64,000 nucleotides of DNA from Microvelia longipes (GCA_018340805.1 JACMZG010001913.1:20238197-20302196); one strand, 5' to 3'; positions 48,501-59,646 are shown, numbered from the stretch's first letter. Made by a program: numbers and translations. The notes: generated from the sequence alone by a model not told the origin.

Positions 48501-49085
48501 AACAGGTTTTTCAACAAAAGGTTTGTTGAACACAACACCATTAACTTCTACATGGTCTTCAGATTCAATCAACTCATGATCTTTAGGATCAGGAGAATCT
48601 CGATCTAGCACTGCATACCTAGGTATCTCTATACCTTGCTTTTCTAAAATAGAGTAAACCTTCCTTCTATCCATTATATCATACTGCATATGTAAGTTAT
48701 TAATAACATACGGCTCGATTAGTGTGGTATACCTGACAGCTTTTTCTAAAGGAAACCCACGAGAATGAAATGAAATCAAGCAATCGCACACAGGCCATTC
48801 CTCTACTGGTTTTTTCACAATTGTTTCTTCAGAAAACACTAAAACTCTGATATATCTAAATTCTTGTAACCTGGTTAGTATTTCCCGCATAGGTCTGGAC
48901 TGTGATTTTTTTTCCATGGCACAAACTCCGACAATGACTTGTTTACTATCGTCATCTTCATCTTTCCGTATTTTAGTAGAACGAATGACGTTAGGGCTAT
49001 CATCACCAATATAGAAGGCCGGTCTCATTTTCATCAAGCCCTGGTATCCTTGTTCTAATTCTGTATAAGACATACTGCTCCACAT
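45525..49085 (-). CDS. PPIP5K: Inositol hexakisphosphate and diphosphoinositol-pentakisphosphate kinase (PPIP5K/VIP1), intronless
   Basis: An uninterrupted frame of 1186 codons. The enzyme makes the 1-diphosphate of inositol pyrophosphates (InsP7/InsP8) in the cytosol and also has a phosphatase domain. Residues about 48-370 are the ATP-grasp kinase: [17 protein letters not shown] at 50-66, EKPV 192-195, [10 protein letters not shown] 211-220, [18 protein letters not shown] 242-259, DVNG 327-330. Histidine phosphatase follows: RHGDRTP at 394-400 and the SESHVHSLL motif near 870. After about residue 930 the tail is Ser/Pro-rich and disordered, ending AAELYR. A second Met at residue 5 (MSYTEL) is an alternative start, and an upstream spliced leader is possible. 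The family normally has many exons, so the single exon suggests retroposition or intron loss. No clear A-tail is seen. It lies antisense inside a chitinase intron. Confidence 0.93.
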   Translation of the reverse strand: MWSSMSYTELEQGYQGLMKMRPAFYIGDDSPNVIRSTKIRKDEDDDSKQVIVGVCAMEKKSQSRPMREILTRLQEFRYIRVLVFSEETIVKKPVEEWPVCDCLISFHSRGFPLEKAVRYTTLIEPYVINNLHMQYDIMDRRKVYSILEKQGIEIPRYAVLDRDSPDPKDHELIESEDHVEVNGVVFNKPFVEKPVSAEDHNIYIYYPTSAGGGSQRLFRKIGSRSSIYSPESRVRKTGSFIYEDFMPTDGTDVKVYTVGPDYAHAEARKSPALDGKVERDSAGKEVRYPVILSNSEKLISRKVCLAFQQTVCGFDLLRANGKSFVCDVNGFSFVKNSNKYYDDCAKILGNMILRELAPTLHIPWSIPFQLDDPPIVPTTFGKMMELRCVVAVIRHGDRTPKQKMKVEVRHPKFFEIFEKYGGRNDGHVKLKRPKQLQEVLDIARFLLNEIEQKAAPELAEKQAKLEQLKGVLEMYGHFSGINRKVQMKYQPNGRPKGSSSDDDGPGEPSLVLIVKWGGELTPTGHIQAEELGRMFRCMYPGGQGKHYSTGEYAGTQGLGLLRLHSTYRHDLKIYASDEGRVQMTAAAFAKGLLALEGELTPILVQMVKSANTNGLLDNDCDANKHQNMAKARLHTLMQQDREFTASDKAIINPCNAISISTALDFVKNPVKCCEKVHSLIQKLMNIIKLKKDDIKTKDAVLYHGETWEMMARRWGKIEKDFFTKNKTFDISKIPDIYDCIKYDLQHNQHTIQFDQSVQLYIYAKYLADIVIPQEYGMTKQEKLTISQGICTPLLKKIRADLQRNIEESGEESVNRLNPVYSHGVCSPGRHVRTRLYFTSESHVHSLLTVLRYGDLINNPKDKQWSRAMDYVSMVSELNYMSQIVVMLYEDPTKDPHSEERFHIELHFSPGVNCCVQKNLPPGPGFRPHSRNERHPECHYDSSPAMTPDSSPPPERSKSQKMKVSSPIPIRPVVEETAADLQSSPTKSEDKKSSLMPSREPRSRSFDQHEKEHEQEDEINTISTSQDRNERKQRHSITGPMNKVRRNLPGVFSTAVISGANSAPNLTHILPNSSSLSDACGCVPAIRPLETLHNALSARQLDAFLDKVSRAPVIRSPAPSPPPSQSQPNTSQPTSPIGFGWSDPPSFISSSGTSSPAPFPDVFDGTNGMHHCYSGHRDSIEAAELYR

Positions 49086-50389
49086 TTATAACAAAACAAT
49101 GTTAAAAATGAAACAAAATCACACAGTTTGTTCAATTAAAAAACAACCAATAATAAAGCCCTGGAATCTTAATCACAACATTAATTCTTAAGCTGAATGA
49201 AACCAGTGATAAAATTCTTAAGAATAACACAATATTAGAGATAACGCTTATCAACACTATGACAAGATAACTCAATAATAAAACAAATTAATTGATAAAA
49301 ATCAGATAGGTATCTTAAAAATTATAAAAATCTCAAAGGTAAAAAACAATTTAACAATACAAAATTACACAGAACATTATAGAATTTTAACTTCATTTCA
49401 GAAATAGAGAGCATGACATAAGAAAAACGTAAAATGTTTAAAACTTAAATGGCTACTTTTCAGTGATAACATAAGTCCAACATTAATTTAAATGTAAAAA
49501 GTTCACAAAATTTAAATAAAAATTTACTAATATAAAATTCAAGCTCACAAATCACAACCTTTTCACCTGATTAAATAATACTGCATTGTTTTTGTTAAAT
49601 GATTTAAAAATTGGTAGAAAAGCTATAGAGAAAATGCCCATTTGGCTAAATATATTAAACTAATAATAAATGGGAAAAATAAATTGATTATGCTGCGTAG
49701 TGACCTGTTACATAAACTTAAATTACGCCTGAAATTGTCTTTTTTAATTAAAACGGATATTTCTTGAAATTTTGAGTTTATTTTAGAAACTTTAATTTAG
49801 TTAAGTCGTAATTAATTATCTTAAATTAAAATAAATAACAGAATTCGGCCAAAAGGTCATTAAAAATGTACAGCATAACCTATTTCGTAACCCGTTTAAA
49901 ACCTTATTCTTCTTTTTTATAATCAAATACAATATTACAGACTACACATTTTTTATGTATTCTTGAACTTTATTTCTATATTATTCATCTCACTTGTATA
50001 AAACTCATTTGAGAAAAAATCTGGTGTTAAGGTCCGCAAGCCGGGAAAATTTTCTTTAAAATGCGTGCTTTGTTACTTATCAATCTATTTTTTGGTATAT
50101 ATTTAATAACCTGAGCAGTAGCGTCAAAACTTGTTATTTAATTTGTTCGAATTTTTCCAATTTATCTCACAGATTATACACTATTGTAGTATATAATCAC
50201 GGCATTATTTGCACTTATTTGAAGTTCATTTTATGCTAATTTTCTCCATTGCATTAAAATTTTCATGCTATGGTGATTGCATGGTTGAATTGTTAGCTTT
50301 ATTTTATATGATGGTCTTGTCATTACGTTCGTTGGCATTATTTTATCTTATAGTTATAAAATTGTTAGATTAATTTTAATCTAAGTTAT

Positions 50390-50775
50390 TAAGTTTGCTA
50401 GGTATATTTTATACGTTAATGCTATACCATTATAAACTTGTTAGATTTATTTTATATGATAGCAATAAAATTAAATTTGTTAGGTATATTTTATACGTTA
50501 ATGATATACCATTATAAACTTGTTAGATTAATTTTATATGATAGTAATAAAATTAAATTTGTTAGGTATATTTTATACGTTAATGATATACCATTATAAA
50601 CTTGTTAGATTAATTTTATATGATAGTAATAAAATTAAATTTGTTAGGTATATTTTATACGTTAATGATATCCATTAAAACTTGTTAGATTTATTTTATA
50701 TGATAGAATAAAATTAATTTGTTAGGTATATTTATACGTTAATGGTATACCATTATAAACTTGTTATATTTATTT
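50390..50775 (+). repeat. Minisatellite, about 82-bp unit, about five copies
   Basis: The unit contains aaatttgttaggtatatttt, then 'atacgttaatgatataccattataaac' and 'ttgttagattaattttatatgatag'. The last two copies have single-base deletions. An incomplete, more diverged copy precedes at about 50310. Confidence 0.9.
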
Positions 50776-51261
50776 TATGTTATGTGATTGTTAGGTACAT
50801 GTTAAGATGATATAATTAAGGTATATATTTCAATAAAATAAGCATCACCAAGCGTAATCAGAGCATGGATAGGTGGCCGCTGGGAAATAAACGGAGGTAT
50901 TGTTTTTATTTGAGGACGAGCGAAGCGAGTCCGAAGAGGTGTTGCAGAATAACGAAACGATAACGATAATAACGACGAGCGAAGTGTGTTCGAAGTAGAT
51001 TGGATCGGTACACTGTACCGAATCTCATATGATGAGAAAAAGTTCCGAGATACCCTGACTGAACCCTTTTTTTGTTTTACTTTTTTCAGTTGGTTAAAAT
51101 GTTAAAAAACAAAAAACAAACTACATTTGTTTTAATGTTTTTTTTTAACTAATCTGATAGGACACATACTGTATATCTTAAATTTATATAGTTTTCTTTT
51201 GTTTTTTATAGAGTGTAACTTTTGTTTTTTATTTATATGTAATATTTTTTGATAAATATTA

Positions 51262-51265
51262 CAAA

Positions 51266-51300
<35 letters not shown>

Positions 51301-51308
51301 TATATATA

Positions 51309-51357
<49 letters not shown>

Positions 51358-51450
51358 TCAAGTAACTAATTAGTACTTGTAATTAATTTTTGTAACTTAT
51401 TGTAATGATCCACAATAAATGGTTATTTATAATATTTTAATATATATATT

Positions 51451-51509
<59 letters not shown>

Positions 51510-51510
51510 T
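51262..51510. repeat. A-run and (TA)n microsatellites
   Basis: A poly(A) run at 51264-51284 leads into (TA)n with breaks to about 51355. A second (TA)n lies at about 51440-51510. Confidence 0.95.
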
Positions 51511-51595
51511 AAATATATACGATATAGTTTTCCTAATTGGTATCTGGAAACTAAACTGAATCGAACCTAAAACTTGATTTTTTTATTTGTTGCAG

Positions 51596-51721
51596 ATATG
51601 TGATCGTATTCACAACAAAGGATGGAAAGTTGTCAAGGACCCTGAGGGTAGGATGGGACCCTACGCTTACCATGATAATCAATGGGTTGGATTTGATGAC
51701 GTGGAAATGATCAAGTATAAG
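51596..51721 (+). CDS. Cht10: Chitinase exon, GH18 domain 2
   Basis: The peptide begins ICDRIHNKGWKVVKDPEGRM and has PYAYHDNQWVGFDD, the conserved segment before the last strand. 126 nt, phase 0 at both ends, donor GTATTT. It is separated from the previous exon by the intron that carries PPIP5K. Confidence 0.95.
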
Positions 51722-52064
51722 GTATTTTTTTTGCGTTTGAAAACGTAGACGGTACACATTCGTTGATAGTTTGAGATGTGAAAAAATCATTATCAAGAAG
51801 AATGAAATTACTCAGCTTTTTCTGCTCATTTCTGGAAGAGAGCTCAACCACGAGATTCCAGTTAAAGTTTATATCGTATTCGGCATGTAGGCGTCTGAAA
51901 GTTTGTTTAGCCACAATATTGTATAACACGGGCATTGGTTACGCTTGTTATTAAGTTTGTTATTGAGTTTGAACACAACATATTTGAAGGATGAGATCAA
52001 TTGATCTCATCCTGAGTTGGGATGAGATCATCCTGAGTTGGGACAAACAATCTCAGGGTCAAGA

Positions 52065-52342
52065 TAACATCCGCAGATGTTTTTAATTAACATGTTCTTT
52101 TAGCCTTGAAAGCCTGTAAATGAATGCGTAGTTATGTCAGTGTGAATGGGTGTGAGTGAATCCCGTGAATTTAACATATATAAATAGATTATGCTTCTAT
52201 GAGATAACATCCACAGATGTTTTTAATAAGCATGTTCTTTTAGCCTTGAAAGCCTGTAAATGAATGAGTAGTTATGTCAGTGTGAATGAGTGTGAGTGAA
52301 ACCCGTGAATTTAACATGTCCAATTAGATTATGCTTAAATGA
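52065..52342 (+). repeat. Tandem duplication, about 138-bp unit
   Basis: Two copies starting gataacatcc[g/a]cagatgtt and running through 'gccttgaaagcctgtaaatgaatg' to 'gattatgctt'. They differ at few positions. Confidence 0.9.
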
Positions 52343-52433
52343 GCACACGTGCCGATAGGATTGGTCTTCTGGAAGGGGTTACCACCCTTGGCTATTTAAG
52401 CTAGCTCTGGAGACCAATCGAGGGAGTGATAGG

Positions 52434-52780
52434 AGAGTTGTCGAGTAGTAACAGATCAGTAATGAATCGTCAAGGAGTGATAGGAGAGTTGTCAAGCAGT
52501 GATAGAGAAGTGATAGAAGAGTTGTTAGAGTAGTAACAGATCAGTCATGAATCGTCAAGAAGTGATAGTAGAGTTATCAAGATAGTAGCAAATCAGTTAA
52601 AGAGTAATGAGAGTAGTAACAGATCAGTAATGAATCGTCAAGAAGTGATAGGAGAGAGTCATAATCAGTAATGAAGCAGTTATTAAGTAGTTATGGGGCA
52701 GTAATCAGAAGTAGTAACAATTCAGTAATGAAGCAGTCATTAAGAGTTTTTTAAACAGTAATCAAAGATGCTCCTCACCA
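52434..52780 (+). repeat. Degenerate minisatellite
   Basis: Repeats of gtaacagatcagtaatgaat, 'cgtcaag[a/g]agtgataggagagttgtcaag' in variable order, with about 7 diverged copies. Confidence 0.8.
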
Positions 52781-53521
52781 TTATCGGCGCAGCGACCTGT
52801 AAGTAATTCGTTGTCCTATAGTAGAGTTTACCGTTTGTATGTGCATAGTAGTATTGAGTAACTTAGGAAACTGACTGATCTTACCTAGACCTGTTAAGCA
52901 TACCTACTATTGTACTAATTATTTTAATACAACGTATAAATATATATGTCAACTTAGTTTTATCAATAAACGTATAAACTCTGAATGTTACTTATGTTTC
53001 TGATTAACACCCTGATATCTTTCAGACTTAATTAGGCCAGGATTCCTAGTCAGAGGAAACCCCTTTTTCTGTGGGGTTCCGGACTGGCTATCCGGTGAGT
53101 GAGTTCACCCAAAGCCCCACGGTTAAATATTGCAGTTTCTATTTCTATCATATTAAGCATACCGCTAGTTGCAAACGCAACTGTAGTAGCTGTCTGTTGT
53201 TAACTAATTTAAAAAAGTTAACTATTATTACAAAAAAATATTAACGGAGACTGAATTTTATAAATATTAGACCATTAAGTTGATGCTGTAAATTAAAGCA
53301 TAGGAAATAGATGGCTATCCTAAAATCCTGATGTTAGCAACTCTGGCAAATAATATGGTCAGTTACTCCCCCGCATTTTCAAAACAAACCCTTAACTGAT
53401 TGGAGATTTTGACGAAAAGTTACTACTAGCTTTTACCATTGCGAGTTCAAATGTATATTCGAATATTGATTTCAACCCCCGCAGGAAAACACTTAAATGT
53501 CTCCTTTTGTTTATTCAGTTA

Positions 53522-53656
53522 AGGTATTTAATCATCATACTGGAAGATCTTATGACAACAATTTTACATGGTGGGGTAGGTAGTATTCTATCTACCATAG
53601 AACTTACTTGTGAAATTGTCCAAGATCTTCCTGTATGATGATTAAATACCTTATAT
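53522..53656. mobile_element. MITE, about 135 bp
   Basis: The ends aaggtatttaatcatcatac and gtatgatgattaaatacctt are exact inverted repeats. The arms continue with '[t/a]ggaagatctt' to about 35 bp. A second inner inverted repeat (tagtattctatctacc region) follows. Confidence 0.85.
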
Positions 53657-53909
53657 GCCACTTGGGGGAGGAAGGAACGTAAGACTGACGGATTTCCTTT
53701 AGAGGGCTTGAAAACCTTCTTAACAATCCATTTCTTGCTTGATTTTTGGTCTATGAGTAATTATCTGATCAGTAGGACTTCGGCTTGTAAGTAATTTTTT
53801 CTGGGGTTTGAAAGAACATGTGCGTAAATATTTTAATGATTACTGTATACTTAGTTGTAAATGAATGCAAAAAGCGCTGATTTTGGATGGATGGTCCAAA
53901 GAATATATA

Positions 53910-54315
53910 GATAAAGAAAGATGGCCCTGTAATTTATTATTTCGAAAACGAAAAGATTAGTTCCGTAGCCAGTTAACAGGAGCGCTAGTTTGTAATTTGA
54001 TAGTTTCACTATGTCAACTACGAAAATGCGCTTCTGTCGTCTTTTTATAGCAAAGTACTCCTGGCTGTTTACCGATTTATCCAATTATTTCTGTTTATAA
54101 TAATAACTAATTTTAAGTAGATACTCTTGCCGTTATAATGGTAATAAAGATTTAGATGATTTCTTAATAATAAATTAGAAAAGTGGGAAGGATGTTTTAG
54201 TAAGGAAGGTTAGTTCCAGAGTTGCTGCTAGAGACCAGCACCGAATTTACCCAAATCTTTTGTCTAACACTCTCGTATACCTTCCGACATTCTTTACCTA
54301 TTATATTATTTGGCT
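53910..54315 (+). repeat. Dispersed repeat, copy 2
   Basis: Same order of landmarks as 3240-3660, same orientation, with diverged bases and small indels. Confidence 0.8.
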
Positions 54316-54722
54316 AGTTTTGTGAAGCATGGGGAATAAACATGCGCATTCACTTTAAAACAAGACCTTCACTTCGGCCTTTTACTTTCTGTACTTCATT
54401 ATTTACGGTTTTTACTTGTATATGCTTGATTCCCCCTTCAGAAAAACCATCTCCTCCCCCCTCTATGAACGAACCCAATTTAACGAATTCATTTTTCCTT
54501 CGGAGATTCGCTAAAGTAAAAAAAAAATTACCGCTGGTCGAAGTTTTACTGATCAGACTCATCTATCCCGCATAAATCGAAAACCAAGCAAAAATGGATT
54601 GACAACCAAGCATTCCACACGAAATTCTCCCAGCAAGCGGATCCCCGCTCACGAATTTTTACTTAAACTATGTTAATGATTTACTAGACAGAAAACCTAC
54701 ATGTTTCATGTTTTTGTTTTAG

Positions 54723-54855
54723 TCCGAATGGATCAGAAAAATGGATCTTGGAGGTGGAATGGTGTGGGCACTGGATCTGGACGACTTCAAAAATACTTGC
54801 GGTGAAGGAAAGCATCCTCTTCTATCTACTATCGCAAAAACGCTAGCTCTACCTC
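54723..54855 (+). CDS. Cht10: Chitinase exon, end of GH18 domain 2
   Basis: It encodes SEWIRKMDLGGGMVWALDLD and 'DFKNTCGEGKHPLL', the final barrel strand with the substrate-stacking Trp, as in 7084-7294. It ends in phase 1 at ALALP, then GTAAGT. Confidence 0.95.
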
Positions 54856-55302
54856 GTAAGTGCATTTTCTGTACAGTTACGAGGAAATATTGAAATTGAT
54901 GAAATCCAAGTTTTTATTTCTTCCATTTTCTTTTTATAAAATTAAATTCAAATATATTTCTGGATCTAAGATTGACGTCATCTAACCTTAATTTTTTGAA
55001 GAAGTTTAGATCTGTTGGCTTCGGTGGTTTGTATTAATTGTATTCTAATACTATGAGGGAGTTAATATAAGGCTCCTATAAAATTATATAAAACCAAAGT
55101 CCAAAGCATAGTAAGTAAGTAAGTAAGTAAGTAATCCATTTATTATGTTTATCATTACATTCATTGCTATAATTTAGTATATTTTACAAACATAAATCAG
55201 CCTTTGCAGCTCCAAAGCATAAATCAAATTAAATTATTGTAATTATAGTAAACTTTTTCTTATAAAAGGTGGTATTTAGTATTTATCTTATTTTTTCCTC
55301 AG
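54856..55302 (+). other. Chitinase intron
   Basis: Donor GTAAGT, acceptor CCTCAG. It contains an (AGTA)n tetranucleotide run at about 55108-55134 and is otherwise AT-rich. Confidence 0.75.
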
Positions 55303-55645
55303 CATCTGGAGTGAAACCAGGTGGGCGTCCAACTGAGCGGCCCAAGCCAACAACACAGAAGCCTAAACCAACAACAGAACGTCCAAAACCTACAACGGAA
55401 AGACCTCGGCCTACCAAACCAAAACCACCACCAGAAATAACCCGTCCTGTTTCTCCATCAAAACCATCAGATGGTAGCAGACCACTTCCATCTAAACCCA
55501 CTCAATATCCATCACCACCTGTGGAATTGACTACTTCGATGACCACTGAAGCTGAAACACCGTCGACTACTACCAAACTTCCTCTGCCGGGTCCTGAAGG
55601 AGATTATAAAGTAGTCTGTTACTTTACAAATTGGGCTTGGTATAG
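55303..55645 (+). CDS. Cht10: Chitinase exon, linker and start of GH18 domain 3
   Basis: A Pro/Thr/Lys-rich linker with repeated (E)RPKPTT units, starting SGVKPGGRPTERPKPTTQKP, leads straight into GDYKVVCYFTNWAWYR, GH18 conserved region I. No CBM14 lies between domains 2 and 3. It ends in phase 2 within the Arg codon, an intron position absent from domain 2. Confidence 0.93.
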
Positions 55646-56082
55646 GTAAACACTAAAAAAATAATACTCTATTTAAGAGGGGGTTTCATTGATAAATTTA
55701 TTAAACATTAACAAGCATAAGCCTTTTTTACATATTTAGAAACCGAGCGTTCTACCCCGCTAAGTCAAAAAGAAAAGTAAAAATACACCGGTTAGTGAGT
55801 AAAAAGTCAAAAACCTACTTAAGCTGCCAGTGTATATTATGCTGTACGCAACAAAGAAGGGTTTTTGAGGGTCTGTAGAGTGAAAACAGCTATAGGCTAT
55901 AGCTAAATAGCTATAGCAAAAAAAAAGTAAAAAAAGAATGCCCCATGTTATTTAACAAATACTTTTTTAGTTTACAAAAGGATATTTTCAATCAAATATG
56001 ATAAATTTTACCTACAACAACAACAACGTATTATTTTTCATTGATTAATGTTTTATTTATCACTTTATTTTTTCATTAAATA

Positions 56083-56810
56083 CACCAAAAATTATAAATA
56101 TCTTACATAAATAACACTTTATACATGACTTATTTACAAATAGTACGTGATTACTTACTATATTCATGATTTTTTTTGTTTATTTACCTGTCAAATAATT
56201 GTTTTGTTTACATTTTTATAAAACAAAATTTTAGATCTTTGATGCCAAATTGCTGCTAAACTATTAGGTTTAGAAAAAAAATCATTAAAAGTAAAACAGT
56301 TCAGTTTTGACCCATTAAAGACATATTTATCATCAAAAGTACACCTTCCTCAATTCGATTTTAAAATTGAATCCAATATAGCTGAAACCAAAATGGCGCC
56401 AATGAATCATAAAAATTGTGCAATAATTGTGCTGTTTCATAATCTGTAGCTAAAAATTAGATATTTTTACTCTTTTTTTTTCTAAAATCGCCAAATTTTA
56501 CGATAACAGTTATTTACGATAACGTTTTGAAAATTTCTGATCTTTGCTGCAGAATTGCTGCCAAACTATTAGGTTTAGCGAAAAAACATCAAGAGCTAAA
56601 CAGTTTACACCAAAAAATTATAAATATCTTACATAAATAACACTTTATACATGACTTATTTACAAATAGTACGTGATTACTTATTCATGATTTTTTTTTG
56701 TTTATTTACCAGTCAAATAATTGTTTTGTTTACATTTTTATAAAACAAAATTTTAGATCTTTGATGCCAAATTGCTGCTAAACTATTAGGTTTAGAAAAA
56801 AAAATACACC
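56083..56810 (+). repeat. Direct repeat, about 200 bp, twice
   Basis: 56083-56283 and 56608-56808 are almost identical (caccaaaa[a]attataaatat through gctgctaaactattaggttt). A third partial copy of the second half lies at about 56530-56595. 'gaatccaatat[a/g]' and 'gaaaccaa[a/g]atggcg' flank both. It looks like a tandem duplication of a larger element. Confidence 0.85.
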
Positions 56811-57159
56811 AAATTTTTGATGAGTTTTGACCAATAAAACCCAAATTTATCATTAAAAATATACCTTCCAATATAAGATTTCAAAGTTGAATCCAATATG
56901 GCGGAAACCAAGATGGCGGCCATAAGATGTACCATACGGAAAGATAGTTTTTTTCAAATTGATTAAGATCCCCGCCAACCGCATCCGGATATCTCAATCA
57001 GGGCCTGAGATATTAAGGCGTTTCCGAACTTTTGACACACCCTGTATAATATCTTTAAAGGGCGTGCCTTGTAGATCAAAAATAAAAACAATCATCCAAA
57101 TGACATTTTTTTACGACTTCTTATTCTTATTCTTCAGGCACTTTTTGTTGTGCACCTAC

Positions 57160-57580
57160 AGCCTTAACTACTGAACGGATTTTGATGTGTGAGGACTTTT
57201 TGGATTCGCCTTATGCTCGTGTGTATTCCTACTTCATAAAATCTCAAATTCGACATTCCCTACGCTGAACGCGGAGCGAAAAACTAACCTGCACCCTAAA
57301 TTACTGAACACATTTTGATAAGTGGTGACTTTTTGAATTTGTCATATGCCTGTGTGTAGTCCTAGTTGATAAAATCTTAAATTCAACATTTCTGTGCTAA
57401 ACACGGAGCTAGAAACTAAGCTAGCAAACGCTACTTTTATATAAATTGACCTATCTGCAATGAATGGATTTTGGTATTTGAGGACTTTTGGATTTGGATT
57501 TGTCTGATGCCTTTTAACATTCCTGTATCAATAAATCCCAAATTTATAAATCTTATGACGTACGCGCCGCAGAAAACAAA
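57160..57580 (+). repeat. Degenerate tandem repeat, about 145-bp unit, three copies
   Basis: The units begin ctgaacggattttgatgtgt, with 'gaggactttttggatt', and end near 'aaatctcaaattcgacatt' and 'acgcggagc.aaaaacta'. The copies are strongly diverged. Confidence 0.7.
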
Positions 57581-57789
57581 CCTTGAGAGTGGAATATACA
57601 ATTCATTATCACTCTTTACAGCTTTATCTTCTACACGCATCATGTTTACTTCTGATTTTACATAAAACAGAAGCCGTACAAAAAGTCATGAAATCTTACC
57701 AAAAACCACTTAACCCGCCAAGTCTTTGGCCCAAAAAAGTAGGAAAATCTACTTTTCTGTCCCGCCAAGTCATGTCTGTACTGGATGGA

Positions 57790-58330
57790 GACGGTCATAG
57801 GCGTTTCAAAGTTGCTAGGTTGGCAATAGTTAAGAGCCCTATTTAGATTGAAAGGCAATCTTCAGCTTCTTCTCCTTGGCGGTGAGCCAGAACAGTGAAT
57901 CACCTTTGGAGGTAGTGTTTGCAAGGGTATATAGGGTATAGTGCCTGATTATATCGTACTCTTATCGTTTCATTTATTTATTAATTTCTTTTGTATACTC
58001 CTGGATTTATGCAGGTAAGTAAAACTGCTGCAATTATGACAAGTGCTAAAATCTGTTATGATTAATCTCTACGTACTCCTGAATTGTTTGATATCTCAAA
58101 ATATACCAAAAGAAAATATAAAACTCGTTCACACCGCTAGCTTGACGCCTAGGAGAAGAAGCTGATGATTGCCTCTCAATGTAAATAGGGCCCTTAATGT
58201 AATTAATTATGCAATGTAAAACTATTTCCAACCTAGCAACTTCTAGGTGTCGACTAAGTGTGTCGACGATGAGTTCAAGCCGAAACCGGATCAGGGATAT
58301 AAGGTAGCTAATTTTTAACAACGTTTTCTC
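57790..58330. repeat. Diverged Penelope-like inverted repeat with hammerhead-like remnant
   Basis: An inverted pair lies at about 57808-57880 and 58145-58245 (aaagttgctaggttgg and its complement; 'agaagctga.gattgcct' and inverse). After the right arm, 58264-58320 has gacgatgagttcaagccgaa followed by 'accggatcagggatat' and 'ggtagctaat', in the same order as 44346-44420. The CTGATGA box is degraded and the GTC is ATC, so it is likely inactive. Confidence 0.5.
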
Positions 58331-58404
58331 TGTTATCAAAGATATATTCACAACGTCCGTAGAATCTCTTTAGTTTATGACTTATGTTTGGATTTTATTT
58401 CCAG

Positions 58405-58538
58405 GCAAGGAACAGCCAAATATCTGCCAAGTGATATAGATGCAAATCTTTGTACTCATATTGTTTATGGTTTTGCTGTGCTAGATAGTTCTAACCTTGT
58501 TATTAAACCACATGATTCGTGGGCTGATATTGATAACA
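58405..58538 (+). CDS. Cht10: Chitinase exon, GH18 domain 3
   Basis: The peptide GTAKYLPSDIDANLCTHIVY and 'GFAVLDSSNLVIKPHDSWAD' corresponds to the second part of the domain 2 exon 35466-35645. It ends in a single A before GTGAGT, the same phase as domain 2. Confidence 0.95.
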
Positions 58539-58959
58539 GTGAGTCTCCTTTACCATCCTTCTTTACTATCAAATAAGTGTTATATGTTATAATATTGTAT
58601 TTATTTTATATCTTATTTATACACACCTCAAATTATTCTTCAGATGTTATAGCAAGAATTATGTATAAAACTTTTGTTTGTTCCAATACTTATTTATATG
58701 CTAGACATTTACAGAGTACTTCTTATTATGTTTTTGGTGCTCTCAATGTGTTCTCTAATCTTAGCTTTAAACCATCTACCTAGTTGTCCGACATAAGAAG
58801 GTCTATAAATACTTTTAGCGAATCTTCAAAGGATAAATAAGCTTATTTTGTATTCTTTTATAACAATATTAAATTGTTATCATGAGTGTTTTTATATCAT
58901 TTTTTACCTAATTTATTAAAAATCTCAAATAATAACATGATTTTTTATGTTTCTATCAG
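58539..58959 (+). other. Chitinase intron, nothing recognised
   Basis: AT-rich; donor GTGAGT, acceptor TATCAG. A 68-codon frame is probably chance. Confidence 0.7.
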
Positions 58960-59171
58960 AATTCTATGAGAAAGTGACAGCTTTTAAAGAAAAAGGAATC
59001 AAAGTGCTGGTAGCTATTGGTGGATGGAACGACTCAGCTGGAGATAAATACAGCAAACTTGTCAACAACCCATCAGCAAGAGCCAAGTTCATTAAGCACG
59101 TACTTAAATTTATATTGGACTACAATTTCGATGGACTTGATTTGGATTGGGAATATCCTAAGTGCTGGCAG
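58960..59171 (+). CDS. Cht10: Chitinase exon, GH18 domain 3 catalytic motif
   Basis: It encodes KFYEKVTAFKEKGIKVLVAI then GGWNDSAGDKYSKL, and an intact FDGLDLDWEYP with the catalytic Glu at codon 59151-59153. 212 nt, the same length and phases as 36615-36826. Predicted active. Confidence 0.97.
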
Positions 59172-59510
59172 GTAACAATTAATAAGCATTCTTAGTGGTT
59201 TATTGTAAAATATTCGTCAACAATAATGTAAGCAATTAAAAACGCAATTTCGAAGTAAATTTTTGATCCACTTTGCGAACTAATATTGATCCTACGTTTG
59301 TATTTCTTCTATAGATCTATAGAGATTAATCTCTAATTGTTTGACAAAATCGAGGTGTTCACAGGCATAACTAAGGACCCACATTCCGTGGGGCTCCAAC
59401 CTTTGGGAGCCCCCGAAAAATAACTTTACATCATCGATCCCTATATGAGGAGGTCACTACCTAAATCACTTCTAAATAAGACTTTTATTTATATGTTTTT
59501 ATCCAACTAG
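59172..59510 (+). other. Chitinase intron, nothing recognised
   Basis: Short AT-rich intron. A local GC-richer stretch near 59367-59420 (ccgtggggctccaacctttg) looks like a repeat fragment. Acceptor AACTAG. Confidence 0.6.
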
Positions 59511-59646
59511 GTTGATTGCAAAGCGGGTCCAGAATCAGATAAGCAAGCATTTGCCGACTTTGTGACGGAGCTGCGAGATGCATTCACACCTCACAATCTA
59601 TTGCTTTCAGCTGCTGTTTCCCCGGCTAAATCCGTTATTGATGCAG
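59511..59646 (+). CDS. Cht10: Chitinase exon, GH18 domain 3
   Basis: The peptide VDCKAGPESDKQAFADFVTE ... LLLSAAVSPAKSVIDAG matches 38005-38140 in length (136 nt) and phase. The last 20 nt and the donor are repeated at 59901 onward. Confidence 0.95.

Larger units (their letters stand above)
49086..51595 (+). other. Remainder of the 11.2-kb chitinase intron
   Basis: 49086-50020 is AT-rich and would hold the kinase gene's promoter and 5' leader; no motif stands out. About 50025-50240 resembles the dispersed repeat at 27735-28300. It is followed by the 82-bp minisatellite and (TA)n tracts. The acceptor TGCAG is at 51591-51595. Confidence 0.65.
51722..54722 (+). other. Chitinase intron rich in tandem repeats
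   Basis: Donor GTATTT, acceptor GTTTTAG. It has a tandem duplication (52065-52342), a minisatellite (52434-52780), a possible LTR-like unit (about 52340-53040), a MITE (53522-53656) and a dispersed repeat (53910-54315). A minus-strand 70-codon frame at 54350-54562 is not recognised. Confidence 0.7.
55646..58404 (+). other. Chitinase intron, domain-3 specific
   Basis: Donor GTAAAC, acceptor TTTCCAG. It holds a 525-bp-period direct repeat, a three-unit tandem repeat and a Penelope-like inverted repeat. A fragment ending 'gacacaccctgtata' near 57047 resembles insect transposon termini. Confidence 0.75.

Noticed and set aside
40366..51595. Chimeric assembly placing PPIP5K inside the chitinase gene
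   Set aside because: Exons on both sides join in phase within one GH18 domain, and the inserted gene has ordinary intron sequence around it; not excluded, but there is no positive sign.
54350..54562. Minus-strand frame of 70 codons with Gly- and Lys-rich composition
   Set aside because: No recognisable domain, no splice or promoter context, and a plus-strand frame overlaps it; kept only as a possible unknown repeat fragment.
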